Part shown: positions 54,318 through 62,280 of the stretch, in pieces | Numbering within the stretch: the stretch's first letter is position 1 | Layout: the number at the start of each line of letters is the position of its first letter | Source of the DNA: Oceanomicrobium pacificus | GTDB taxonomy: Bacteria > Pseudomonadota > Alphaproteobacteria > Rhodobacterales > Rhodobacteraceae | NCBI RefSeq assembly: GCF_009833495.1 | Contig: NZ_WUWG01000003.1 | Coordinates: 372,001-436,000 of the forward strand | Direction: 5' to 3' | DNA length: 64,000 nt | Position numbers and translations under genes: made by a program | The notes under the pieces: model-generated | What the model was told of the DNA's origin: nothing | The model's input: only the letters and a program-made list of their open reading frames with translations | Database searches by the model: none

Positions 54318-54438
54318 CCTGTCCTCCTTGAGCGCGGCGGTCGCCGCGTCGGTCTTGTCTCGGTTTTCCATGCGTCACATATAGGTCAAGATGCGCCGCT
54401 AAACAGGCCTCGCAACAGTGGCATGGCAAAGGTGTGAT

Positions 54439-55194
54439 ATGGTTCAGGAGCAGAAACCGCGCTACCGGGTGCGCCTGACACGGGCACCGAAGGACATATT
54501 GCGGGCTCAGGAATTGCGCTATCGGGCTTTTCGTGGGACGGCGGGGGGCATCACACCGGACGGCCGCGATTTCGACGATTTCGATGCCCGTTGCCACCAT
54601 GTGCTGGTCGAGGAGACAGTCAGCGGCGCGCTCGTCTGCTGCTACCGGTTCCTGCATCTCGACAGCGGGGCGGAGATCGCGGGCAGCTATTCCGCGCAAT
54701 TCTACGACCTGTCGCGCCTCGGTCGGATGCGCGGCCCGATGGTCGAGATGGGCCGGTTCTGCGTCGCGCCGGGGCAGGGGCATCCGGATATCCTGCGCCT
54801 CGCATGGGCGGAGATGACCCGCTATGTCACCCGCCACAAGGTGCGGTTCCTGTTCGGCTGTTCAAGCTTTTCGGGCACGGAGGCCACGCCCTATGAGGAG
54901 GCGTTTCTCCTGCTGCAGCAGAAACATCTTGCGCCGCGCCGCTGGCTGCCGCGCGTGAAAGCGCCGCGGATCTTCGACTTCGCCCGCAATCTGCGGCTGC
55001 GCCGCCCGGACCTGAAACAGGCCATGGGGGCGATGCCGCCCTTGCTGCGGAGCTATCTGGTCATGGGGGGCTGGGTGTCCGACCATGCGGTGATCGACCG
55101 CGATCTGGGTACGCTCCATGTCTTCACGGGACTGGAGGTGCGGCGCATCCCCGCTGCACGCCGCCGCCTGCTTCTGCAAGGCGCCGGCGTCTGA
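54439..55194 (+). CDS. olsB: Ornithine-acyl-ACP N-acyltransferase (OlsB)
   Basis: A 251-residue GNAT-type acyltransferase, OlsB. It links 3-hydroxyacyl chains from ACP to ornithine, the first step of the phosphorus-free ornithine lipids. Typical features are YRVRLTRAPKDILRAQELRYRAF, CCYRFLHLDSGAEIAGSYSAQFYDLSRL and MVEMGRFCVAPG, and SFSGTEATPYEEAF. Start at ATG 54439 with AAAGGTG upstream; a GTG 21 bases before is an alternative. olsA does not follow, although it often does in related species. Confidence 0.88.
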   Translation: MVQEQKPRYRVRLTRAPKDILRAQELRYRAFRGTAGGITPDGRDFDDFDARCHHVLVEETVSGALVCCYRFLHLDSGAEIAGSYSAQFYDLSRLGRMRGPMVEMGRFCVAPGQGHPDILRLAWAEMTRYVTRHKVRFLFGCSSFSGTEATPYEEAFLLLQQKHLAPRRWLPRVKAPRIFDFARNLRLRRPDLKQAMGAMPPLLRSYLVMGGWVSDHAVIDRDLGTLHVFTGLEVRRIPAARRRLLLQGAGV

Positions 55195-55204
55195 GGCTGA
55201 AGTT

Positions 55205-55900
55205 TCAGCGCGAAACGGTATCGACCCCGCCATGGGCGCCGGACCAGCCGAGCGGGTCGCCGAGGAATTTCTCCACCTCGCTTAGGGTCTTCGTGTCGAA
55301 ATGGTTGCCCGCCTTGGCCTCTGCCAGCACGTCGTGCCAGGTCGCGAGCGCATGCAGCGTCACCCCATGTTCGGCCAGATTGGCTCGCGTGTCCGGGAAG
55401 ATATCGTAGAAGAAGAGCACGATCGTATGATCGCAGGTCGCGCCGGCTTTGCGCAGTGCTTCCACAAACTTGATCTTCGAGCCGCCATCCGTGGTCAGGT
55501 CCTCCACCAGAAGCACCCGGTCGCCCTCGTTCAGCTGGCCCTCGATCTGCGCGTCGCGGCCATAGCCTTTCGGTTTCTTGCGGACATATTGCATGGGCAG
55601 CCCCATCCGTTCCGCAATCCAGGCTGAGAAGGGAATGCCCGCCGTCTCGCCGCCGGCCACGGAATCGAACGCCTCGAAGCCCGCGTCGCGCAGCACGGTC
55701 GCGGTTGCGAAATCCATCAGGGTAGAGCGGATGCGCGGGTAGGAGATGAGCTTGCGACAATCGATGTAGGACGGTGAGATGATGCCGGACGCAAGCTTGT
55801 ACGGGCTCTCAGTATCGAAATGGACGGCCTTGATTTCCAACAGCATTTTTGCTGTCAGGCGGGCCATGGTCTCGCTGTCCGGGAAGCTGGAATTGTGCAT
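55205..55900 (-). CDS. pyrE: Orotate phosphoribosyltransferase
   Basis: A 231-residue PyrE that makes OMP from orotate and PRPP. The PRPP loop is in [26 protein letters not shown], and the [28 protein letters not shown] motif is characteristic. It lies 38 bases downstream of pyrC on the same strand; together they cover two steps of pyrimidine synthesis. Confidence 0.96.
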   Translation of the reverse strand: MHNSSFPDSETMARLTAKMLLEIKAVHFDTESPYKLASGIISPSYIDCRKLISYPRIRSTLMDFATATVLRDAGFEAFDSVAGGETAGIPFSAWIAERMGLPMQYVRKKPKGYGRDAQIEGQLNEGDRVLLVEDLTTDGGSKIKFVEALRKAGATCDHTIVLFFYDIFPDTRANLAEHGVTLHALATWHDVLAEAKAGNHFDTKTLSEVEKFLGDPLGWSGAHGGVDTVSR

Positions 55901-55938
55901 GCTCTATCCTCTGTCTCGCCTCTGCTCGTGTCTGTCGC

Positions 55939-56982
55939 TTAGTCCGTTTCAACCCGCCAGTGGAGCGGGAAGCCCGGGTCGAAAACGGTTACCGGACCGT
56001 CGCCTGTCTCGATCTTGTCGGGGTAGATTACCGGTTCGTCCTGCCGCACCAACGTCACCGTCGCCTCGTTATAGGGCAGCCGGTAGAAACCCGGCCCGTT
56101 GAGGCTGGTGAAGGCCTCCAGATGGTCGAGCGCGCCCTCGGCCTCGAACACTTCCGCCAGACAGCTGAGCGTGTTGGGCGCGCAGAAAACCCCGGCGCAG
56201 CCGCAGGCGCTTTCTTTCAGCGGGTCGACATGCGGTGCGCTGTCGGTGCCGAGAAAGAAGCGCGGGTGGCCGCTCGTGGCCGCTGCCACCAGCGCGGCGC
56301 GGTGTGTCTCGCGCTTGGCGACCGGCAGGCAGTAGTAATGCGGCTTGATTCCGCCCACGAGGATGTGGTTGCGGGTCAGGATCAGGTGGTGCGGGGTGAT
56401 TGTCGCGGCAAGGTTGAGCGCATTGTCGCGCACATAGTTCACACCGTCGGCAGTCGTCACATGTTCCATGATGACCCGCAGCTGCGGCAGACGCTGGCGG
56501 AGCGGATCGAGCACGGTTTCGATAAAGACGGCCTCGCGGTCGAAAATGTCGACCTCCGGCGTCGTCACTTCGCCATGCACGCATAGCGGCAGGCCGATCT
56601 CTGCCATTTTTTCCAGCACCGGCAGGGCCTTTTCGATGTCGCGCACGCCCGACTGGCTGTTGGTTGTCGCACCTGCCGGGTAGAGCTTGACCGCGGTGAC
56701 AAGACCGCTTTCCGCCGCCGCGGCCACGTCGCCCGGGTCGGTCGTCTCGGTCAGGTACAGTGTCATGAGGGGCGTGAAGGGTCGGTCGCCGATGGCAGCC
56801 ATGATTCGGTCGCGATAGGCGGCGGCGTCCTTGGACGTGACCACGGGCGGCACGAGGTTCGGCATGATGATGGCGCGGCCGAAATGGTCGGCGGAGACCG
56901 GCGCCACGGCCTGAAGCATCGCGCCGTCGCGCAGGTGCAGATGCCAATCATCGGGGCGGCGCAGGGTCAGGCGGGTCGTCAT
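55939..56982 (-). CDS. pyrC: Dihydroorotase
   Basis: A 347-residue class II dihydroorotase. Metal ligands: His14 and His16 in DWHLHLRDG, the carbamylated Lys99 in [15 protein letters not shown], and later [13 protein letters not shown] and DSAPH (catalytic Asp). It closes carbamoyl-aspartate to dihydroorotate. pyrE follows. Confidence 0.96.
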   Translation of the reverse strand: MTTRLTLRRPDDWHLHLRDGAMLQAVAPVSADHFGRAIIMPNLVPPVVTSKDAAAYRDRIMAAIGDRPFTPLMTLYLTETTDPGDVAAAAESGLVTAVKLYPAGATTNSQSGVRDIEKALPVLEKMAEIGLPLCVHGEVTTPEVDIFDREAVFIETVLDPLRQRLPQLRVIMEHVTTADGVNYVRDNALNLAATITPHHLILTRNHILVGGIKPHYYCLPVAKRETHRAALVAAATSGHPRFFLGTDSAPHVDPLKESACGCAGVFCAPNTLSCLAEVFEAEGALDHLEAFTSLNGPGFYRLPYNEATVTLVRQDEPVIYPDKIETGDGPVTVFDPGFPLHWRVETD

Positions 56983-57061
56983 GGAAGCTCCTCGGGCGGC
57001 GTCGCGGGAAGGTCGCCGCCCGATAGCATGAATGTCTGCGCCCTGCCAGTGGGCGCGGGAC

Positions 57062-57772
57062 TTATCGGGCTGTCTGGCCGAACAGGACCGACTGGGCCTT
57101 CTTGTCGTCCTGGATGCGGTTGCGCTTCTCTGCCGCCACGGCTCGGCCGGCTTTCACGCCCGGACGCGACCCGACGCGCTCCAGCCAGATCTTCATATAT
57201 GGAAATTTCTCGATATCCTGCTGCTGGCCTTCCCAGAGGCTCGCCCACGGCCAGATGGCCATATCGGCGATGGTGAACTCGTCCCCCGCCACGAAGTCGC
57301 GGTCCGCCAGACGGCGGTTCAGAACGCCATAGAGCCGTCCGGTCTCGTTGCGGTAGCGGTCCTTGGCATAGGGCAGGTCATTGGGCGGGGTCATGGAAGG
57401 TGCATATTTCAGGAAATGATGCGCCTGGCCGGCCATCGGGCCGAGCCCGCCCATCTGCCACATCAGCCACTGGTCGACCTCGATCCGCTCGCGCTCGGTG
57501 CGCCCCCCGAACTGGCCTGTCTTGCGGGCCAGATATTGCAGGATCGCCCCGCTTTCGAAAATCGAGATCGGTTCGCCATCCGGTCCGTCCGGATCGATGA
57601 TCGCGGGCATCCGGTTGTTGGGCGCGATCTTCAGGAAATCGGGATTGAATTGCTCGCCCGCACCGATGTCGACGAGGTTGAGATTGTAGGGCAGGCCCAT
57701 CTCCTCCAGCGCGATGGAGATTTTCCAGCCGTTCGGGGTCGGCCAGTAATAGAGTTCGATCGGCTTGGACAT
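57062..57772 (-). CDS. Glutathione S-transferase family protein (nu class/YfcG-like)
   Basis: A 236-residue cytosolic GST. The thioredoxin-like N-domain starts [29 protein letters not shown] (like the nu-class/YfcG/Ure2p type), with [18 protein letters not shown] (cis-Pro region) and [14 protein letters not shown]. The C-domain has the usual helix [14 protein letters not shown] at 57772 has AAGGAGG four bases upstream. Probably a disulfide reductase or peroxidase with glutathione. Confidence 0.93.
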   Translation of the reverse strand: MSKPIELYYWPTPNGWKISIALEEMGLPYNLNLVDIGAGEQFNPDFLKIAPNNRMPAIIDPDGPDGEPISIFESGAILQYLARKTGQFGGRTERERIEVDQWLMWQMGGLGPMAGQAHHFLKYAPSMTPPNDLPYAKDRYRNETGRLYGVLNRRLADRDFVAGDEFTIADMAIWPWASLWEGQQQDIEKFPYMKIWLERVGSRPGVKAGRAVAAEKRNRIQDDKKAQSVLFGQTAR

Positions 57773-57909
57773 TGGGCCTCCTTGCAGGCGTCGGATCTGT
57801 TCTTGGATTTGGGCGGACCGGAACCGGACCACCATTGGGTGTCGGTCAGAGATAGGGGCGTTGCGCCGCTATTGGAAGGGGGCGGCCGCCGGCATCAGGT
57901 CACCGCGCA

Positions 57910-58311
57910 TCACAAGACGATCAGGGTCGACGTGCCGACGGCCGCAACCTTGCCGTCGGGCAGGGTCAGCTTGGCCTCCACGACGATGAGCTTGCGGCCG
58001 CGCGTGACAACCGTTCCAGTGCACTGCACCGGCGTGCCGTCTGTCGGGATCGGGCGGGTCAGATTGGCCTTGGTCTCCACCGTCGTGTAGGCCTCGCCCG
58101 CAGCCAGCGTCGAATGGCCCGCGCAACCGCAGGCGCTGTCGACCAGCGCGAGCGCAAAACCCCCGTGCACCCCGCCGAGCGCGTTCAGATGCGCCGGTCC
58201 CGCCACGCCTTCGAAGAGGGCGGTGCCATAGCCGACCTCGACCAGATGGAATCCCAGCATGCCGGCCATGGGGGGCTGCGGAAACCGCCCGTCGGCAATG
58301 CGCGACATCAC
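57910..58311 (-). CDS. PaaI-type hotdog thioesterase (N-terminus possibly longer)
   Basis: A hotdog-fold thioesterase, read from GTG 58311 as 133 residues. Active-site stretch LNALGGVHGGFALALVDSACG and the TVETKANLTRPIP strand are clear. It hydrolyses an acyl-CoA, substrate unknown. The reading frame is open for 28 more codons upstream and reads THSDTNTGPRRYTPLDPEAI, then DGLTGLE, which has natural codon use and resembles homologue N-termini. There is no ATG/GTG/TTG in it, but a CTG at 58395 has AGGAG eight bases before it. The start is therefore uncertain. Confidence 0.85.
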   Translation of the reverse strand: MMSRIADGRFPQPPMAGMLGFHLVEVGYGTALFEGVAGPAHLNALGGVHGGFALALVDSACGCAGHSTLAAGEAYTTVETKANLTRPIPTDGTPVQCTGTVVTRGRKLIVVEAKLTLPDGKVAAVGTSTLIVL

Positions 58312-58506
58312 CTCCAGCCCGGTCAGGCCGTCAATCGCCTCGGGGTCGAGCGGCGTATAGCGTCGCGGCCCTGTATTCGTGTCTGAATGTGTCAGCGGTC
58401 CGGCTCCTGATGTCGTCTTCGACCAGAGTTAATCCGGCCGCGGGGCGCGGCGCAACCTTCCCGGCAACGGGGTCCGGCGGTCCCGCACGGAATGCATGCG
58501 CCGGAA

Positions 58507-58535
58507 TTGACCGGACCGGAGCGCTGCGCTAAAAG
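58507..58535 (+). promoter_or_regulatory. Sigma70-like promoter for the metZ riboswitch transcript
   Basis: TTGACC (58507-58512), a 17-base spacer and TAAAAG (58530-58535) match the consensus at nine of twelve positions. Transcription would start at about 58541-58543, exactly at the 5' edge of the predicted aptamer. Confidence 0.55.
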
Positions 58536-58539
58536 CGCC

Positions 58540-58597
58540 GTCAGTGGCGATTTGTCGAACCGGATTGCGGGCCACTCAAAACATGCCGCTAAAGAGG
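58540..58597 (+). promoter_or_regulatory. SAM-II/SAM-V class riboswitch aptamer upstream of metZ
   Basis: Stem P1 is GTGGC (58544-58548) with GCCAC (58571-58575). The enclosed loop GATTTGTCGAACCGGATTGCGG carries the conserved GATTTG, ACCGGATTGC core, and the downstream segment with AAAAC followed by CCGCTAAAGAGG (58586-58597) supplies the pseudoknot strand with the conserved GCTAAAG. This matches the SAM-II (metA/metX) consensus as I know it; the related SAM-V class is also possible. It controls methionine-biosynthesis genes in alphaproteobacteria, which fits metZ. Confidence 0.8.
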
Positions 58598-58610
58598 TCG
58601 AGGCCCTCTG

Positions 58611-58643
58611 GCCCCGATCGCGCCCGATCGGGGCTTTGTTTTT
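58611..58643 (+). terminator. Intrinsic terminator in the metZ leader
   Basis: GCCCCGATCG (58611-58620) pairs with CGATCGGGGC (58625-58634), followed by TTTGTTTTT. Placed between the SAM aptamer and the metZ ribosome site, it is a likely attenuator. A competing small stem (AGAGG with CCTCT, 58593-58609) uses bases of the aptamer's last segment. Confidence 0.8.
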
Positions 58644-58674
58644 AAGGAGGGGCCGCGCACCGGCCTGACATGCG

Positions 58675-59862
58675 ATGACGACAGAATGGAACCCGCGGAC
58701 CGCACTGGTCCATGGCGGCACCCGCCGCTCTCAATATGCCGAAACGTCCGAGGCGATCTTCCTGACACAGGGATTTGTCTATCCCGACGCGGAGACCGCC
58801 GAGGAACGGTTCATCGGGGAGACCGAGGAAGAGGGCTTCATCTATGCCCGCTACGGCAACCCGACCGTTCGCATGTTCGAGGACCGTATCGCGCAGCTCG
58901 AAGGGGCGGAGGCCGCCTTCGCCACCGCCTCGGGCATGGCCGCCGTCCATGGCGCCCTGTTCTGCCAGTTGCAGGCCGGCGATCATATCGTCTCGGCCAA
59001 GGCGCTTTTCGGCTCCTGCCTCTACATTGTCGAAACCCTGCTGCCGCGCTTCGGGGTGGAGGTGACATTCGTCGACGGCACGGACATGGACCAATGGCGC
59101 GCCGCGGTGCGCGATGACACGAAACTTGTCTTCCTCGAGGCCATGTCGAACCCGACGCTGGAGGTGATCGATATTGCTGCCGTGGCCGACATCGCCCATG
59201 CCAAGGGCGCGCAGGTCGTGGTGGACAATGTCTTTGCCACCCCGATTTTCCAGCGTTCGCTGGCGCTCGGGGCCGACGTGGTGATCTATTCCGCGACCAA
59301 ACATATCGACGGGCAGGGCCGTTGTCTGGGCGGCGTCGTGATCGGGACCGAGGAATTCATCCGCGGACCGCTCGAAGGGTTCCTGAAACATACCGGCGGG
59401 GCGCTCAGCCCGTTCAACGCCTGGGTGATGCTCAAGGGGCTGGAAACGCTCGATCTGCGGTGCCGGGCACAGGCGGAAACGGCCGAAAAGCTGGCGCAGG
59501 GTGTGGCGGGCCATGCCGCGCTTCAGAAAGTCATTTTCCCCGGCGATCCGGACCATCCGCAGGCCGACGTGGTGAAGCGCCAGATGAGCGCCGGCGGCAC
59601 CATGCTGTCGCTGGAGCTGAAGGGCGGGCAGGCGGCGGCCTTCCGGTTCCTCAACGCGCTGAAGATCGTGCTGATCTCCAACAACCTTGGCGATGCCAAG
59701 TCGCTCGCGACCCATCCGTCGACCACCACCCATCAGCGGCTGACCGAAGAGCAGCGGCAGGAACTGGGCATCTCGCGCGGGCTCGTGCGCCTGTCCGTTG
59801 GGCTGGAGGATGCAGGCGATCTGCTCGCAGACCTTCAAGGTGCGCTCGACGCGGCGCTTTGA
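58675..59862 (+). CDS. metZ: O-succinylhomoserine sulfhydrylase
   Basis: A 395-residue PLP enzyme of the gamma family that makes homocysteine from O-succinylhomoserine and sulfide. The PLP Lys is at 209 (YSATKHIDGQG), with YARYGNPTVRMFE and EAMSNPTLEVIDI. Regulation by SAM via the leader riboswitch is expected. AAGGAGG lies 24 bases upstream of the ATG, but a GGCCG/CGGCC hairpin (58651-58665) between them brings the effective spacing to nine. The overlapping two-codon ORF (ATG at 58670) ends in a TGA that shares bases with the start. Confidence 0.94.
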   Translation: MTTEWNPRTALVHGGTRRSQYAETSEAIFLTQGFVYPDAETAEERFIGETEEEGFIYARYGNPTVRMFEDRIAQLEGAEAAFATASGMAAVHGALFCQLQAGDHIVSAKALFGSCLYIVETLLPRFGVEVTFVDGTDMDQWRAAVRDDTKLVFLEAMSNPTLEVIDIAAVADIAHAKGAQVVVDNVFATPIFQRSLALGADVVIYSATKHIDGQGRCLGGVVIGTEEFIRGPLEGFLKHTGGALSPFNAWVMLKGLETLDLRCRAQAETAEKLAQGVAGHAALQKVIFPGDPDHPQADVVKRQMSAGGTMLSLELKGGQAAAFRFLNALKIVLISNNLGDAKSLATHPSTTTHQRLTEEQRQELGISRGLVRLSVGLEDAGDLLADLQGALDAAL

Positions 59863-59994
59863 GCGCCGCTGGCATCACGTTCGGGTGAAGAACTGGTCCG
59901 GATCCGCACCGCGGACCGTAAAGATCGTTGTTTACCCGCACAGGCGCCCTATCTGATAGTGTCTGCCTGACCGGGTCCAGCTGGAGGGAGCGCC

Positions 59995-60633
59995 GTGACC
60001 AAAGTCGAAAAGAACCTGAAAGGACGGATGCCCGTCCAACGCCCCGATGCCCGCCCGACCCGCGAGGAGGCGGAGGATGCCGTGCGCACGCTCCTGCGCT
60101 GGGCTGGCGACGACCCGCACCGCGAAGGGCTGCTCGACACGCCGTCGCGCGTGGCCCGAGCCTATCAGGACTGGTTCCGCGGCTATAACGAGGATCCGGA
60201 CGCGATGCTCCAGCGCACCTTCGAGGAGGTCGAGGGCTATGACGAGATGGTCGTCCTGCGCGACATCCGGTTCGAGAGTTATTGCGAGCATCACATGGCC
60301 CCGATCATCGGCAAGGCCCATGTCGGCTATATCCCGACGGACCGGGTTGTCGGCATTTCCAAGCTGGCCCGCCTGGTCGACGCCTATGCCAAGCGTTTGC
60401 AGGTGCAGGAAAAGATGAACGCGCAGATCGCCCAGACGCTTTTCACGGTGCTGAAGCCGAAAGGTGTGGCTGTGGTGCTGGAAGGCGAGCATCACTGCAT
60501 GTCGACCCGCGGCGTGCACAAGCCCGGCGTCTCGATGGTGACCTCGACCATGCTGGGGTCCTTCCGCGACGACCCGTCGACGCGCAAGGAGTTCCTCAAC
60601 ATCATCGGCAACCCGACGAACCGTCTGAGCTGA
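59995..60633 (+). CDS. folE: GTP cyclohydrolase I
   Basis: A 212-residue FolE that converts GTP to dihydroneopterin triphosphate for folate. Zinc and catalytic residues: Cys97 and His99/His100 in [10 protein letters not shown], and Cys168 in [15 protein letters not shown] start at 59995 with GGAGGGAG upstream. It ends with a terminator and supplies the folate pathway also used by sarcosine oxidase. Confidence 0.96.
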   Translation: MTKVEKNLKGRMPVQRPDARPTREEAEDAVRTLLRWAGDDPHREGLLDTPSRVARAYQDWFRGYNEDPDAMLQRTFEEVEGYDEMVVLRDIRFESYCEHHMAPIIGKAHVGYIPTDRVVGISKLARLVDAYAKRLQVQEKMNAQIAQTLFTVLKPKGVAVVLEGEHHCMSTRGVHKPGVSMVTSTMLGSFRDDPSTRKEFLNIIGNPTNRLS

Positions 60634-60655
60634 CACTGAGCGCGGCGCGCAAGGG

Positions 60656-60689
60656 AAAGGCGGCGGTCATGGCACCGGCCGCCTTTTTT
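60656..60689 (+). terminator. Intrinsic terminator after folE
   Basis: AAAGGCGGC (60656-60664) pairs with GCCGCCTTT (60678-60686) and six T residues end the site. Confidence 0.85.
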
Positions 60690-60820
60690 GTGGCGTGTCC
60701 AGCGGTCGCGCAGCCTGCCCGGACAGGTGCGGCGCTGCAGTCACGCAAAGGGCAGGGCGGGGCGTGCCCGCCGCTCTGCCGCTTGACAGATGCGGGGCTT
60801 CTCACCAAGCCTGCCCCATC

Positions 60821-62269
60821 ATGATTGATGTCCGTCCCGTCGTTCACGTGATCGGCCTGCTGGTCCTTGCTCTTGGCGGGACAATGCTGATTCCCCTCGT
60901 GGCCGACCTGATCTATGCCCGCGACCAGTGGGGCACCTTTGCCTCCTCCGCGCTCATCACGGTGGTGGCGGGTGCCGTCATGGCCCTGTCCACGGGCAAT
61001 GCGATCACCGAGGGCCTGACGCGGCAGCAAGTGTTCCTGCTGACCACGTTCGTCTGGGTGGTGCTGCCGGTGTTCGGGGCGCTGCCCTTCGTGCTCGGCG
61101 CGCCGGATGCGAGCTTCACGGACGCCTATTTCGAGGCCGTGTCGGGGATCACCACCACCGGATCGACCGTGTTCAGCGGTCTCGATGCAATGCCGCAGGG
61201 CACGCTCATGTGGCGCGGGGTGCTGCAATGGTTGGGCGGGGTCGGCATCATCGTTGTCGCCATTGCCTTCCTGCCGATGCTGAAAGTCGGCGGGATGCAG
61301 CTCTTCCAGTCCGAAGGGTTCGACACGTTCGGCAAGATCCTGCCCCGCGCGGCCGAGATCGCGGGCTCGATCTCGGTCATCTACCTCGTCATCACGCTGG
61401 CCTGCATCCTCAGCTACATGTGGGCGGGGCTCGACGCGTTCGATGCGATCGTCCATGCGATGACGACCGTCTCCACCGGCGGGTTTTCCACCAAGGATGC
61501 GTCGCTCGGCCATTTCGAGCCGGCTGCGGAATGGGTGGCGTCGGTCTTCATGATCCTCGCAAGCCTGCCGTTCGCGCGCTACGTGCAGATGGTGGCCGGC
61601 GATATGGGCTCGCTCTTCCGCGACGCGCAGGTCCGCGCCTATATCGCCTTTCTGGCCATCATTGCCGTCGTGCTCGGCTACTGGACGCTGGTGCAGGTCG
61701 GGCTCGGGGTCCATCAGGGACTGCGCGAATCCATCTTCAACTCGATCTCGATCATCTCGGGCACCGGCTATGCCAGCGCGGACTACCAGTCCTGGGGCAG
61801 CTTCTCGATCGTGCTCTTCTTCCTGATCGGGCTCGTCGGCGGCTGCGCCGGCTCCACCAGCTGTTCGATCAAGATTTTCCGGTTCCAGATCCTCTGGTCC
61901 ACCCTTGTCACGCAAGTCAAACGTATCCACTCGCCGCGCGGCGTCTTCACGCCCCGCTATGGCGACAAGCCGATTACCGAGGATGTCATCAACTCGGTCA
62001 TGGCTTTTTTCGCGATGTTCTTGCTTACATTGACAATGCTGTCTATCCTTCTGTCTTTGTTGGGTTTGGAGCCCATCACTGCCATTTCCGGCGCGGCCAC
62101 CGCCCTTGCCAATATCGGCCCAGGGTTGGGTCCGGAAATCGGTCCGACCGGAAACTTTTCCGGCCTGTCGGACACAGTGAAATGGGTTTTGAGCGCAGCC
62201 ATGATCACTGGCCGCCTTGAACTGGTTGCTGTTTATGTTCTGTTTACCGCCGCTTTCTGGCGGACCTGA
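60821..62269 (+). CDS. trkH: TrkH-family potassium uptake protein
   Basis: A 482-residue TrkH/KtrB-type potassium translocating subunit with the multiple M1-P-M2 repeats. Selectivity-filter segments are visible as SGITTTGSTVFSG, MTTVSTGGFSTKD, SIISGTGYASAD and TALANIGPGLGPEIG. It works with TrkA. The ATG at 60821 is chosen over a long upstream reading because the first helix starts there. No trkA is in the window. Confidence 0.93.
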   Translation: MIDVRPVVHVIGLLVLALGGTMLIPLVADLIYARDQWGTFASSALITVVAGAVMALSTGNAITEGLTRQQVFLLTTFVWVVLPVFGALPFVLGAPDASFTDAYFEAVSGITTTGSTVFSGLDAMPQGTLMWRGVLQWLGGVGIIVVAIAFLPMLKVGGMQLFQSEGFDTFGKILPRAAEIAGSISVIYLVITLACILSYMWAGLDAFDAIVHAMTTVSTGGFSTKDASLGHFEPAAEWVASVFMILASLPFARYVQMVAGDMGSLFRDAQVRAYIAFLAIIAVVLGYWTLVQVGLGVHQGLRESIFNSISIISGTGYASADYQSWGSFSIVLFFLIGLVGGCAGSTSCSIKIFRFQILWSTLVTQVKRIHSPRGVFTPRYGDKPITEDVINSVMAFFAMFLLTLTMLSILLSLLGLEPITAISGAATALANIGPGLGPEIGPTGNFSGLSDTVKWVLSAAMITGRLELVAVYVLFTAAFWRT

Positions 62270-62280
62270 GGTGCGTACCC

